Source: Loxodes magnus (lineage: Eukaryota; Ciliophora; Karyorelictea; Loxodida; Loxodidae). Taken from it: a stretch of 64,000 nt of DNA. Position 1 is the first letter of the stretch. Each line of letters opens with the position of its first letter. The position numbers and the translations under genes were made by a program. Shown piece after piece: positions 26,290-38,290 of the stretch. The notes below the pieces were generated by a model. It worked only from the letters and a program-made list of their open reading frames with translations, did no database searches and was not told where the DNA came from. The DNA is taken from positions 186,001 through 250,000 of the forward strand of contig CAMPDV010000432.1 of the NCBI GenBank assembly GCA_946699065.1, in the 5' to 3' direction.

Positions 26290-27775
26290 ATGATTAGATT
26301 CTAAAAATTAGTTCTTAGATAAATTGCCAGTGCTGAACTCAAGAATGTTTATTCCAACACACTCAAATTTTTTAATGATGGTGCATCTTTAAGTACTGTC
26401 CAACCTAACTTACTGGAGTGAATTGGATCTAATAGTAATATTTTAAGAATCACCTTTCCCGTAAAAATGACCCCTAATCCTGTAACTAACAAATAAGCTA
26501 CTAAAGTTTTTATAGGATATCGTGCTTAATAAAGTCTGCATTTCTTGCCAACAATGGGAGGTACTATGATAGCACCAGATATTAATACTGAAAAAATTTT
26601 GGCACATGCAACAATTAATACTATTTAAGCTGCTGCTTTAAATATACCAGTAGGAGGAGCTAAAGGAGGTATTCGTGCTGACCCTAAAAAATTGACATAA
26701 GAAGAACTTTAAAACTTAATCAGAAGATATGCAAAGGAAATTATCACAAGAGGCTATTGCAATCCTGCTTTTGATGTATTAGGTCCTGGATTTGGAGTGT
26801 CTACATAGGAAGTTTCTTGGATAATAGATACATACAAATTCTTTAAAGGGTAGAAAGATGTTCATTATGCAGCTTGTGTTGTTGGAAAAGAAGAAGAAAA
26901 CCACGGATTGGAAGGTTCTTTAGAAGCTACCGGAAGAGGAATATATATAGTAACTAATAACGCTTTACAAGATAAATATTTTGTTTCCAAAAATCCTAAA
27001 TTGTCATTAGGGTTATAGGGCAAATCTTTCATAATAAGCGGATTTATGTTTAGAGGATATGAAGCTGCAAAATGGTTGGTAAATGAAGGAAAAGCTGTAT
27101 GTACAGGAATTTATGATTTAGAAGATGGAATTTTTAATGAAAAGGGAATAGATGTTGAGTAAGCATACCAATTCTACTAAAAAAGGAATAGTTTCAAAGA
27201 TTTCCCTGATTGTGAATATTTGTCAGATTTCAACTAATTCATTTCCAAAGAATGTGATATTTTAATTCCAACTCTTGGAACTCTAACTTTACATTCTAAA
27301 AATACAGAATTAGTAAACTGTAAAATGCTTGTTGAAGGATATGATGGAGCTCTTTCTTATGGCAGTTCTTAAATCTTGGAAAGCAAAAAGATTCCAGTAA
27401 TTCCAGATGTACTTGCTACTGGTGGAGGAATGATTTTCAGCTATTTTGAATGGCTCCAAAATTTAAGTCATTAGAAATGGGGTTAAATGACTAAACAGGT
27501 AAGATATTATTCAGTGGGAACAACAATCAAACTTAGTTTTTGCAAGATAAATAGTTGAAGAAATTTTCTAAACTTCATTAACAAAGAACTTTACTGTAAA
27601 AGGTGCATCTTAGCTTGACTTAGTTAGGAGTGCTTCCGAAGATATAATTACTGAATCTTATCAGAGGATTAGTGAATAAGCTAAATCTCTTAATTCTGAT
27701 TTAAGAAAAGTAACTTATTTGCAAGCATTAAACAAAATAGCAAGAATTTATCATTTGTTTGGAATTACCATTTGA
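26290..27775 (+). CDS. Glutamate dehydrogenase-like protein with altered substrate-binding residues
   Basis: 489-residue member of the Glu/Leu/Phe/Val dehydrogenase family, with a basic, mitochondrial-like N-terminus (MIRFQKLVLRQIAS). Conserved: [20 protein letters not shown] with the catalytic Lys at 125, [18 protein letters not shown] with the catalytic Asp at about 162, [11 protein letters not shown] to ATGRGI, and a Rossmann region ([20 protein letters not shown]). Odd: where GDHs have KGG (glutamate-binding Lys) this protein has MGG (Met at 89), and the second substrate Lys is Gln at 113. DVPAPD is changed to DVLGPG and the Rossmann GxGxxG is weakened (SGFMFRG). A 16-nt intron lies at 27499-27514. 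UGA ends it at 27773-27775. It may act on another substrate, or be a non-catalytic subunit. Confidence 0.9.
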
Positions 27776-28493
27776 TTAGGAATTTCTAACTTCATTAATT
27801 TCTAAATTAAAATAAAAAAGAATTTATCTACAGATGCCTCTAGCTTTATTAAGTGCTAATCCTTTACTTTATTTAATTTACATTCTCCAGTTATATTGAT
27901 TGTCATGATAGAGGATGAATTTTCATTTATCAGATAACAAATTTTTTAGTTTACTCTATACAATATAAGTATCTAAGATGCTTTCAAACATCTAAACTTA
28001 TAAGTTTGAAACTATTCTAGAATTTATTAACTTTCTATATTTAATCACTTAACTCACTATTTTAATAGATTAATAGTTTCCACTTCAGAATTAAAAATAC
28101 AACTATCTAATAATAAAATCATTATTAATCTTGAAAGTCTAGAAAACAGAAATTATATCAAAACGTTAAAAATAAAGAGTTATACATCCTAGATTAATAT
28201 GTAAAGTAGTTCCTATAATTGAGTGCAAATCATACTATAATAGTATTGTATCTATAAATATTCTTATTCCATTATTACAACTACTACAGGTATCTCAAGT
28301 TATTATTTGCCAATAGTTGATAATTAACATAAGCTTGCTAGAATCCTTTTTAATTTATGAAGTATTATTTTTCATACCAATGAAGATTATTATAAATTTA
28401 ATTAACTAGAAAGTTTAAAAGTTACTCTATAAATTCAAAATTGTGTAAGAAAGATTGGAATAGTAAATAATTAAGATTGTTTGGTGATGCTAA
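27776..28493. other. Convergent intergenic region
   Basis: About 720 bases between the stops of two convergent genes; AT-rich, nothing recognised. Confidence 0.4.
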
Positions 28494-28889
28494 TCATGAG
28501 TATTTAGTTCTACTTTCGTAGTTCCACATTTTATATGCGTTTAGTTTTTCTGGGTCTAATAAAATTTCTTTCTCATTATTATTCAACTCGTTTTCATGCT
28601 CCCAGATCAAACTTGGAGTTGTTAGATTTTCTTTAGTATTCATGCCTATTCTTTGCAGTGTTTCGTATATAGCGGCTCAGCATGTTACTACGCCAAACAA
28701 AACAGTATAATATGTAATTCTTGAAAAAGGATCCGTCTAATACCTTGAAATGTAAATTAGTCATTAGTAATACCAAACGTTTGTTGATCCAAAAGCTCTT
28801 CTTCCAGCTTTCTAAACGATCTTGTGGATTCGCTAATACTAGAATGATACTGATTTATCTAGTTTTAAGAAAAGTTTCTAGAAATTCAT
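28494..28889 (-). CDS. Small probable mitochondrial membrane protein
   Basis: 131-residue protein that I do not recognise by family. The start is basic and amphipathic (MNFQKLFLKLDKSVSFQYQR), like a mitochondrial presequence. One membrane helix follows (ITYYTVLFGVVTCWAAIYE, with Trp from UGA). The C-terminal half is soluble and acidic (LIWEHENELNNNEKEILLDP) and ends in YKMWNYESRTKYS before the UGA at 28494-28496. Size and layout (presequence, single helix, charged tail) are like small lineage-specific subunits of respiratory complexes in ciliates, but that is inference. A plus-strand 68-codon frame over the same DNA is a shadow. Confidence 0.65.
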
Positions 28890-31800
28890 TTTTATTAGAC
28901 AGGAATATTCTACTAAAAGCAGCTTAAATTTTAAAAGCAACTACTCTATTTCTTAAAACCTATTAATCTAAGTAATAAACTGAATAGTAAAGCTTAAGCA
29001 TTTGTATAAATTAAAATAAGAGTAGCTAAAAGCTTTGAATAGGCTATCATTAATATAACTAAATAGAGATATTAGATTTATTAACATTCCCTCATTTTAG
29101 TATTTTTTATTCTATTCTTATTAAAGTTTATTGATAAGTTTGAACATTATCATCTTAGTTACTAATACTCTGGCATATATATCTCATTTTTTTAACTTTA
29201 TATCCTTTCTAAATTTTATATCTTTTAAATAGAAAAATCTACTCATTTCATTTCCCACTTTTTTACAATTAATAAGCTTCTTAGAAAATCCCCTTTAAAA
29301 ATAAACAAGCATATAAGTAAGACCTTAACAATAATAAATATAGGTAGTTGCTCTTGGATAAGAAGCTTTGGTATATTTAAAGTAATTGCTAAAGGAAAGG
29401 CTTATAGATATAAGTATTAAAGCTAATAAAGCATTAAAGTACATTTAATTAAGCATTGGTACTGCTTTTGCTTATTTCATAGATTCTTTAATTCTTCTTC
29501 TTGCTATTTACCTTAGTCTTCTTCATATCATTCTATATAGTATGATAAATTAAATAAACTAGCTAATTTAAGAGCAGCTTTCCAAAGTTTTTAGCTCGAA
29601 CTTTGATAAATCTAGTTAAAAAAGTTGTAGGTATGTAAATAATAAAGGCTTATAAAGATAATCTGGAAAGCTATGCTTGATAAAAGTTAAAGATACATTA
29701 AGCCATTATTTAGCCTATAATTACTAATGAACTAGAGAAGACTATAGAGCAGTTGTAGGTACCAAAGAGTTGCTTCTAATATATAAAGAAATTGAATAAT
29801 ATAGTATCTAATTGGAAATATTTTGGCTTTATGTTTTAAAATTAATAACTTGTCTCTTTTATCTCTTTAAGTACTTAACTACCATATAAATTACTAAGTC
29901 AATTGCTTACAAATAGATGCTTCATTTAGATGATTAAACTGCATAACTTATATTGTATAATTTAAGTTTCATTCATGATTAATAAAGAAAATCTTTGGCC
30001 AGCACGATAATGTTTGCAACTTTGAACTGAAAGGAATTTTAATTTTTTTGGGACTGAAATAATAAAACTTTATCTTGTGGATATCTATATTAAGAAATTC
30101 AAGTATTGACTTAAATATTAAACATTTAATTTCTTAGTGACTAACTTATCTCATTTTAAACTAAAAGAGATTCATAAAAAATCAATAAATTCACTTAATT
30201 TGAGAAAAGCAGGTTATTTAAAGAAAAAATTTGGCCAAATTTAATTGCAAAAGCAAATATAAATTCCTTTGATATTCTATCTGAATTTATTTCTTCCATA
30301 ATAAGCATTTTACTCCTTTTAAATAACTTCTAAATAATGCTGCTAATTGCATACCAATTTATCCTGCTAATTAAAGCTTGTGACTATAAAAGTAAACTAT
30401 ACTTCTTTATAAAATTTATTAATTACTTTGTCATAACTCCTTTCTCGCATGCTTATGTTTATCAGTCTTATATCCTCTTTAGCATTTTAAGAGTATTTCT
30501 TAAAATGTTTAAAAATATATCAAATTTGCCTTCTTCTAGCTAGTGAAATTTAAAAAGGAAGAATTTTGGATAACTTAGTTTAAGTTTAGCTTTAGACTAC
30601 TAGCTAAATAAAATTTATTTAGCTATTTTTACTTAAAGTATTGGCTTGACATATATAGATAATACCATACTTAGGATCTTATACTTAATTACAATTGGAG
30701 TCTGTTTTGTGAATCCAATAATGATTTCCAATTCTAAACACACAATGCTAAACTATAAGAAAGATATAGTAGCAAGTAAAAAAATTGAATGCTTTTAAGG
30801 ACAAGGATCCAAGAACTTTCTATTATATTATATTTAATTTCTAAACTAATAATTAAGAATGTCATTAAGGGACCTAAAGCTTTTTAATCAAGGAATTCAA
30901 TTTATATTATATTTTTTAATTGTTCAATTACTTTCAGGTAATTAAATATCATATCTTAACTTTAAATTAAGCAATCATTTTATAATTCTAAAGAGCAAGT
31001 TAAACCATTTTTGCTTTAAAAACTACATTAGCCATATATATGATCTATTCATATAGCTTTGTGTTTATTGTTTTAAATGGCTTTGTTATTTGATTCTTTT
31101 TCCTACTATAATGTATAAGAAGCGTATTCAAGTCCATCTAATTTTTGATAGTTTCTTTAAGTTTAACTAGTAATGAAATATTGCTAAATTTTCTTATTCA
31201 TAAATTTGATTTTTAAAATTAGTTTCCGAATGAGACTCTAATAAAGCAATAATTTTATTTCCAAACCGTTTTAACCAAGTTACAAATGATCTAGAATGAT
31301 ATAAATTAATTGTCTAAAACTTATAAACCCCCATTTTATTGATCAAACAAGAGATAGATAAACCTTAGCTAGAATGTTGTATTGGTTTATTTTTAAAGAA
31401 TATCATCCTTAAGTTCATGTTATTAAGAAAGAATTTTGACTGCATAATGCTAGCTTGTTTATGTGCTATTTATTTAAAGATTAAAGCCTAATTAAAAGCT
31501 TTCTTGCTAATCTTATAGTTTCCTTACTTTAAGCTTAATCTTCTTTATTAATCTCTATACTAGCTTCTATATCCCTTCTTTGTATTTTCCTTCTATCTTT
31601 AATTAGAGAAACTAATTATCCTCTTAAACTAATTCTTCTACTTTAATTCTCTAATTTATAGTAAATATATAAAATGTACCTAAATACATCAGTAAAATAA
31701 AAGTGACTGAAAGCTTCCTTAAAGACAAGAAAGCATATATAGTAAAATGAAAAGAGTAATAAACTTTCTGATTATAAGCTAGAAATAATAAGGAATCATA

Positions 31801-33044
31801 ATGAGTTTGCAATAAGCTTAGCCTTAAGCTATTTATTATTATATCTAACTAACTAACACTTTCAATTAAGTCAGATTCATTATTGTTGCCTAATTTAATT
31901 TTATTAGCTAAGATAAAGAAAAGTTTAGAAGAGGAATAATGGTTCCTAGCCTTTAATATTTTACATACTGTATTTTGTATCTAAATTTATAGTAATTTAG
32001 CTAAATACTTTCAGTTAAAAATACTTAATCAAGATTATTATATTTAGTAGCAAGAAAATAGCGAAGGAAAGAAATAAAGTTTAGCATATAAACAGTGATA
32101 CCTTAATAAATATTAGAAAGCTAGCTAATTTATTACGATGGATAACATCTTTAATCTACTAAATTCTAAAAAAGCTTAATTTATTAGAGTCTTAATAACA
32201 GTTTATGAACACTAGCTCCTTTTATTAACTAGCCTAACTAAATACTTGCTAAATTAACTAGGAAACTTAATAGTTTTCTACTTAATAACTATTAAACATA
32301 TAATCTAAACTAACTCTTATACAGTTTTAATAGATTAATAGTTTGAACTATTATATCAAACTATTAAGATTAATAGAGAACTTAAAATCTTATGCTAATC
32401 CTTATAGCTATTAAAAGCATTTTAGTAAATGAAAGGAATATTAAGTAATAAATAGCTAATAGTCATTTAGACTATTCAATTAACTCTAAAGTTGTTTCTA
32501 ATAGAGATCTAGTTCTTTTATAAAATACTAACTATTACTGACTTTCATTTAAATAGCCCATTAAATAAATTCTATTGAACCATTTAAAGAGATCCAAAAG
32601 TGTTTAAAGTCTTTTTTATATTAATTAGTATTTTAAGTATACACTACACTAAAACTTGGTAATGCTAAGGAAGAACTTAACTATATTAAATTATAAATTA
32701 GTTGAATATCTTGCTTATAACTTTCTTTTATCAGCATAGAAAAGGATTTCAGATGAGTCAATTGTAATTTAACATATTAAGTAATACATTTTTTAAGTAT
32801 AGCTTTCATTTTATTGCTTCATTTCACTAATGGATCTTAAAAGATTAACGAGATAGTGATGAATAAATGGTTTTAAATAAAGGGAGATATATGAATTTAG
32901 TAAATGGTTTAAGAAGTCTTCTTATATTCTAGAAGTTGCTTTAAATTGAATTAAGTTGCTTTAGACTTAAATTTGGCTAAGAAAATTAAATTTTTATAGT
33001 TATTAATTTAACTTTATGCTTGAAGTCCTATATTTCCAGTTAAA
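28890..33044. other. Long gene-poor AT-rich region
   Basis: About 4.2 kb. Parts of 29.3-30.0 kb read without UGA on the + strand but without any motif, and a 68-codon frame at 30337-30543 is low complexity. I could not support a gene, RNA or mobile element here. Confidence 0.35.
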
Positions 33045-34633
33045 ATGGAAATCTAAAATTCAATAAATACAAATTAAGCTTAACTTGAAGCTTAATCAAA
33101 AGCAAAAGGATATGAAATTTGAAAAGGCAAAAATAGAATATTTTGTAAAGGGAAATTAATGCTAGGACCTGATTTTAAAACAGTTTTCGCTACGTTTTTC
33201 CTACTTAATGCACCATGTGTTCTTTATTATATTTTCGTAGCTAGCGTAAGATATTAATATATATTTAGTGGTATATAGCGTAGAATACTAATCCTGCTTT
33301 CGTAATAGTCACAGCTTTACTTTAGATTATTTCAAATTTGCTTTGAATCATCACAGCATTAATGGATCCTGGATATATACCTAGGCAAGAAATACCATTT
33401 GCAAAGGGTCCTAAAAATATGAACTTGCTTAAGAATTTTAATAAGCAATATATATCAAGGAATGGTTTCTTGAAAGGAAATCTGATTAAGATTAAATATT
33501 GTACAACTTGCTCTATTTATAGACCGCCAAGATGTTCTCATTGTGCTATTTGTGACGTCTGCGTCGAAAGATTTGATCATCATTGTCCTTGAGTTGGAAA
33601 CTGCGTTGCTAAACGCAATTATCGCTTTTTTTTAAGTTTTTTATGAACGATTTCAATTTTAGGCTGGTTTGTATTCATAACATCCTTAGTATAGCTTTTA
33701 TTGGAAGCAGATTAATTAAGAGACGACAATAATAAATCTTACTCTAAGGCCTTCAAAGAAGCTATTGAGAAGTACCCTGTATCATTACTGTTAATGGTAT
33801 ATATTGTAGCAGGAATTTGGTTTGTTAACGGACTTTGTATATACCATACATTCTTAACTACAACAAATTAGACTACAAATGAACACTTGAAAAAGGTATT
33901 TAAAAACACAGGCTACGGAAATCCATACTATAAATAACGTAAAAAGCATTGATTCGATATATGTTGTATTCCCATTCCAGAACCAACATTTAATTTAAGA
34001 ACTGAAGGGGATATTAATTAATAACATCTTAACCCTATAAATATTTAAGAAGATTTCGAATGCGCAGAAATTGTTTAGAGTAGCGAAAATATTTAACAAG
34101 ACGAGGAAATCGAAATGCAAGCTTTAAATTAATAAAAAAAAGGTGCATTTAAGGAAAAATAAGATTATAACATAACAAATAGTGAAGCAGTTAACTTAAT
34201 CATCGATAACAAAGACTAAGTAGAAAATATTTAAAGTTAATCTTATTTATTAAATTACTTCTGCCTAAAATTTAGCTAGCACTACTTCATTAATCAATTT
34301 ATAACTGCAAACTATACACATTTAATATAGAAGCATATTGTTTAAGTTTATTATTCTTAATAGTATTCTATTTTATAAATTATGGATGCTTTTCAATAAG
34401 ATGGTAATCTTTCTTACTAAAATCTAGTATATTTAGTATTAATAATATCTGGATATAACCTTGCTTACCTTAAGATAATACCTTAGAAGGTTATTTAATC
34501 AAGTATTTACTAATATCCTTTACTTTATATTCTCTCTTAAGTTATTGCGAAAGATTTTTCTTATACTTTATTCACATTCTATCAAAAGTCATATATTAAG
34601 CCTTTATTTGCTTAAATGAATTAAGATATTTGA
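33045..34633 (+). CDS. zDHHC-type protein S-acyltransferase (palmitoyltransferase)
   Basis: 521-residue multi-pass membrane enzyme that attaches palmitate to Cys of target proteins. Two N-terminal membrane helices precede the Cys-rich domain: [20 protein letters not shown], then the catalytic [20 protein letters not shown], in which the invariant Trp after DHHCP is encoded by UGA (33590-33592). Two more helices ([17 protein letters not shown] and [15 protein letters not shown]) and the family TTxE-like motif ([12 protein letters not shown]) follow, then [16 protein letters not shown], a PaCCT-like region. A 23-nt intron at 33246-33268 restores the frame between the first two helices. The Gln-rich tail after about 34260 is poorly supported, and the true stop may be earlier than the UGA at 34631-34633. 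Confidence 0.88.
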
Positions 34634-35228
34634 AAAATGAATTTAATGATGATAAGTATAACCATAATTCCTTATCTTCTTTTACTTTTATTTAAGGGTT
34701 TCTATGTTTTTGATTCCAATCAATCTTTGAGTTCGCTTAAGTTCTAAAACTTCCTCTAACTATATGGTCTACTTAAATATTTTTCTATAATAGGTATTTT
34801 TTAATTTTCTTAATCTTAAGTTTAATTACAAAAATTCAGTATAAATTAATTAATTAATTAAAATAGCATGGAATCATCATTGTTTGATTCACCACGAAAA
34901 ATATTGAAGCTAAATTTAATTATTAATAATAGGCTAAAAATGCATCTAGCTTCATCTGATCTCTTTGCTTCTTGTCTTTTTCTCTCTTTTTTTATAATCA
35001 AAATTGATTGAATTCACTCTTCAAATTCTTATATCTCTTCCAAAGGCTGGAGTTAGAGAACATTCCAATATTAGTATCAAATAACTCAATTAGGCTAATT
35101 CTTCTAAGTAATCATTATTTTAATGTCCGTCATGTCTTTGTTGTTTTCTATTTTCTTATCAGATTAGCGACATTTAGAATCAGGATAACTCTGAGATATG
35201 GATTTCAGTTCCCTCTAGATGAACTCTC

Positions 35229-35365
35229 GTATCGATAGAGAGAACTCTCGAACAAGTAAGATTTATCACACAATAGGCCCCTTTCTGTCTTGTTTGTGGT
35301 GGCATCTATTGCAAGAGTACTTGTAATGCAGACATAACTGCACAGGATTACCTATTCGGACGACT
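35229..35365 (-). repeat. GC-richer element, copy A of a diverged direct repeat
   Basis: Shares about three quarters of its bases with 38291-38436 in the same orientation. Best conserved are a GAGAACTCTC block, a GGTGGCATCT block, an AATGCAG block and an AGGAT block, in the same order. It lies just past the stop of the Gag-like gene. The shared GGCATCT...AATGC part can fold as a hairpin. Could be the remnant of a long terminal repeat or a structured RNA. Confidence 0.55.
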
Positions 35366-35422
35366 AGAAACCAGAATCCATTTTAAAAATGAATATATGA
35401 TATCTTTCCTAAACCTTACATC

Positions 35423-36298
35423 TCAACTGAGTTAAAAAAAAGTTAAAAGTTAAAAAGCTTTGTTAAAGCCTTAGTAGTCAGCCATCTGACCTTTTCTATC
35501 AGCTTGTCTCCATTAGTTTGTCTTGAATTTCTACTAGGCTTAGTTAGGTGGTGTAGCACTTCATTAGCGCACCATCCTTTAATATTCTGAATAGTTTTCA
35601 TCTTGCATGTAGCGTTCCTAATTATTTCTCCAAGGATTAAGATTTGAATTAAAGAATTTTTTTCTATAAATGTTTCCGCTTTATGTTGGATATATCCTAA
35701 ATAGTTTTCTAAAAATATCTTATTTATTCTTTCTTTAAATTTCGCTTAGTTAGTAGCAGTATTTTCATTGGTGTTATTTATTGCACATGTAGCATTTTAT
35801 TCTTCTTTTAAACTATTATTCCTGTAACACTTATTTAATTTAAATTTACTACTTATTTTAAATAAACGTTTACTGTTTATTTTAATTTGAGGCTTCATTT
35901 TCTAATTCCATAGGATCTGATTAATTCTGTTAAATCGAAAATGGCGTAACCTGAATTTATTATTAAATTTAAAGAATTCTTTGTTCCAGTTTGTTTTCTA
36001 TTTCTTATGATTATTAATATTGTTTCTCAAGTAAAGACGTTATTAGTTTTTCTAATTTTTCTACTTTATCAGTGAGGTATCTATTTTTAAACATAAATTC
36101 TTTTAATGACTTAGATAATATTTCTATTTGAGTTTGTGTCGGAAGTTTTTTTAGTTCTGGATTTCTAAGTGGTTAATGTTCGTCACATCAATCATATTTC
36201 TCACTTTCACTCATTGTAATTATTTCGTTTTTTTATTTTTTAGAGAATTTTCCTGTTTAAATGTTTTGTTCAAAGTTCTGTTATTTCTTAGAAGCCAT
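35423..36298 (-). CDS. Coiled-coil protein with CCHC-like zinc knuckle (retroelement Gag-like)
   Basis: 291-residue protein. The N-terminal part is charged (MSESEKYDWCDEHQ). A coiled coil follows (FMFKNRYLTDKVEKLEKLI onward, then EIENKLEQRILQIQQQ), then a Gln-rich linker. A zinc-knuckle-like motif CYMCNKQHQWKYC (C-x2-C-x3-H-x4-C, close to the retroviral C-x2-C-x4-H-x4-C) is next. The C-terminus is basic (RKKFFNSNLNPWRNNQER, QWRQADRKGQMADYQG). This layout is that of a Gag/nucleocapsid protein of a retroelement. Stop UGA at 35423-35425; the frame continues open beyond it into the repeat element. No reverse transcriptase, protease or integrase is visible within the window around it. Confidence 0.65.
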
Positions 36299-36466
36299 TT
36301 TTTATATAATTTAATAATTGAGTTTAATCTCCTAAATTTATATGATCATTATAGATTATTTACAGTTGTTCAGAATATAACTTTCTATAATGAATCTATA
36401 AGACAAATATGATTAAATTGGTTTAAATATATTAACTGCTTTTCCTTTTTTTTTGATAAAATTAAG
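36299..36466. promoter_or_regulatory. Short divergent intergenic region (likely bidirectional promoter)
   Basis: Only 168 bases separate the start codons of the Gag-like gene (minus) and the membrane protein gene (plus), so both promoters must lie here. AT-rich, with a poly-T run just upstream of the plus-strand start; no specific motif identified. Confidence 0.4.
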
Positions 36467-37492
36467 ATGAAAAACATTAAAAAATGTCTAGGTTAGATTT
36501 TCTATCATTTTTGCTTATTTTATAGGAGCAACTATGAACATTTAAAATTTAAGCAAAATGTTTTTCCAAAACTCGCAAAAAGAAACTATTAGAAGCGCTT
36601 ATTTTTTCAAAAATTTATCTGTATATCTTACTGGCTAAGGATTTCCTTTTATAATTTTTGATGTTTTTATCTCACTTAGAAATTCCTTAGTAATATACTT
36701 TTATGAAAGTAAAGAACTGCCACATAATTAGATCTAATAGCATTTCTTATTTTTTATAAAGAGAACAGAAAATATACTTAAGCTTATGATAAAAGTATAA
36801 AAGTGGTCAATTTCTGCAATATTTTCATACTCTTTAATCTTTCTTACATTAAGAGTCAAAATATAAATTTTTGAAAGATCATCAAGAAAAATAACCAAGA
36901 AAGAAGATTACTAATAAAGCATCGAAAATTTAGCAAAAAATGTTAAGAAGATAAACTATAGTAGAAGAAAAAGAAAATCCATTGAAATTTTGGTAAAAAG
37001 ATTAATAATTAGACTAAAAGTAATTAAATTAGTATTACGATAATAGAAAAAGACGATGAAGCATATGCAACAAGAAAAATAAAAAATTTCAAAAATCTTT
37101 TGGTTATTAATTTAAGGCATATCACTGTAAATTTTTCTATCTTTAGTTACTTTATGATTTGGGTAGTGCTAACTTGCTTTTTGGTATGAAACAAGTATAA
37201 TTTCAAATGCGATGATAATAGAGTTGAAAAAATCTTAAAGGCAATATGTATTTATTACTGGATAGAATAACTTTGCGTCATTATTTTATATGTTCTAACA
37301 GGTTTTTTTGGTGTAAAAAAAACTGTCAGTTAAGATGTTCGTACAAATTATATTGAAAGAAAAGAATTTTTAGAAAAATGATTTCAAGATTCTTTATTAA
37401 TAAGAATTATCAATAAAAATTATTTAAAGAGTCTTCTTATAATTATTTTTTTAGATATAAATCTTTATTTTAAGAACGAATAAAGCTAGTGA
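36467..37492 (+). CDS. Multi-pass membrane protein of unknown function
   Basis: 341-residue protein, not recognised. Hydrophobic segments: FICISYWLRISFYNFWCFYL, LDLIAFLIFY, VVNFCNIFILFNLSYI, then after a basic loop ITVNFSIFSYFMIWVVLTCF and IYYWIEQLCVIILYVLTGFF, with LLIIIFLDINLYF near the end. Charged loops between them (QERRLLIKHRKF, EKDDEAYATRKIKNFKN, VRTNYIERKEFLEKWFQD) speak for a real protein. The frame needs seven or more UGA codons as Trp, and stops at UGA 37490-37492. It starts 168 bases from the divergent Gag-like gene and lies between the two copies of a diverged direct repeat, so it could be cargo of a mobile element. Two other frames are also long, which lowers certainty. Confidence 0.5.
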
Positions 37493-38290
37493 ATGAAATA
37501 ATAATATATATTTAATTCTTACTTTCTTAATTAATAAATAATGAGATTTATATTTATATTTATTATTATTTTTTCTTTTTTATGAATATTACTGAAAGCA
37601 GACGTTCACTTTGCTTTCTTCAAATTTTTCTTAATGCTATGTTATAGAAAACTATTATCTTCCGTTTTAAAGTCACATTTCAGGTTTCTTCATACTCACC
37701 GATTTTTTTAATTCGTTTAATAAGTTTCAGATTAGTATTTTTCAGTTTTTACTCCATTATAAAGATAATAGACATCATTACTACTTAATCAAATTCAAAT
37801 GTCCTGCTCACAAGTCAAACGCGCAATTGCTCATACATGACATGTTTTAAATTTTTAGACTTTCAACTGCTTTAGGAGTTTCTGTTATTTGTTTCTGTCT
37901 CTTTCAAGTTTTTATTTAAGGTTTTTTAGGCTTTCCTGCAAGAAGATTAATTAGAGGAAGATGTGTGATAATTATTTAACGTTTCTTAACTTTTCTCTTA
38001 CTTTAAGAGGTTATAAAAAAGTATTTTTTGAAACTTTCTTTCATTTTTGTTATAAATAAATAAATTTGATTAAAGAGCGCGTAGTACTGTAATGGAGCGC
38101 AGCCCATTTAATATTAAAAAGCGCTCTCATATTTTATTTTTCCAATGAATAATCTCGCTTTTTTCAAATGGAGAACTTGCTTATTAAAGTTTATTCTTGA
38201 TACTTGAACCTAATTCTCAAGTCTTCTTGAATAAAAGTTAACTAAGAATTTGTAATTAAGTCATTGTCAGGCACTTCATTCGAACGTTCA
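37493..38290. other. Intergenic with a GAGCGC inverted repeat
   Basis: About 800 bases. On the minus strand between about 37560 and 38000, several overlapping frames read as coiled-coil or basic protein, but none is clearly best. A 7-bp inverted repeat (AGAGCGC at 38074-38080, GCGCTCT at 38121-38127) encloses a GC-richer loop. Confidence 0.35.

Noticed and set aside
29300..30010. Possible plus-strand gene with hydrophobic stretches
   Set aside because: Largely free of UGA but no motif, no good start and composition no different from surrounding noncoding DNA.
33362..33592. DHHC gene as a truncated pseudogene ending after DHHCP
   Set aside because: The apparent stop is UGA at the invariant Trp position and the protein continues with all family motifs.
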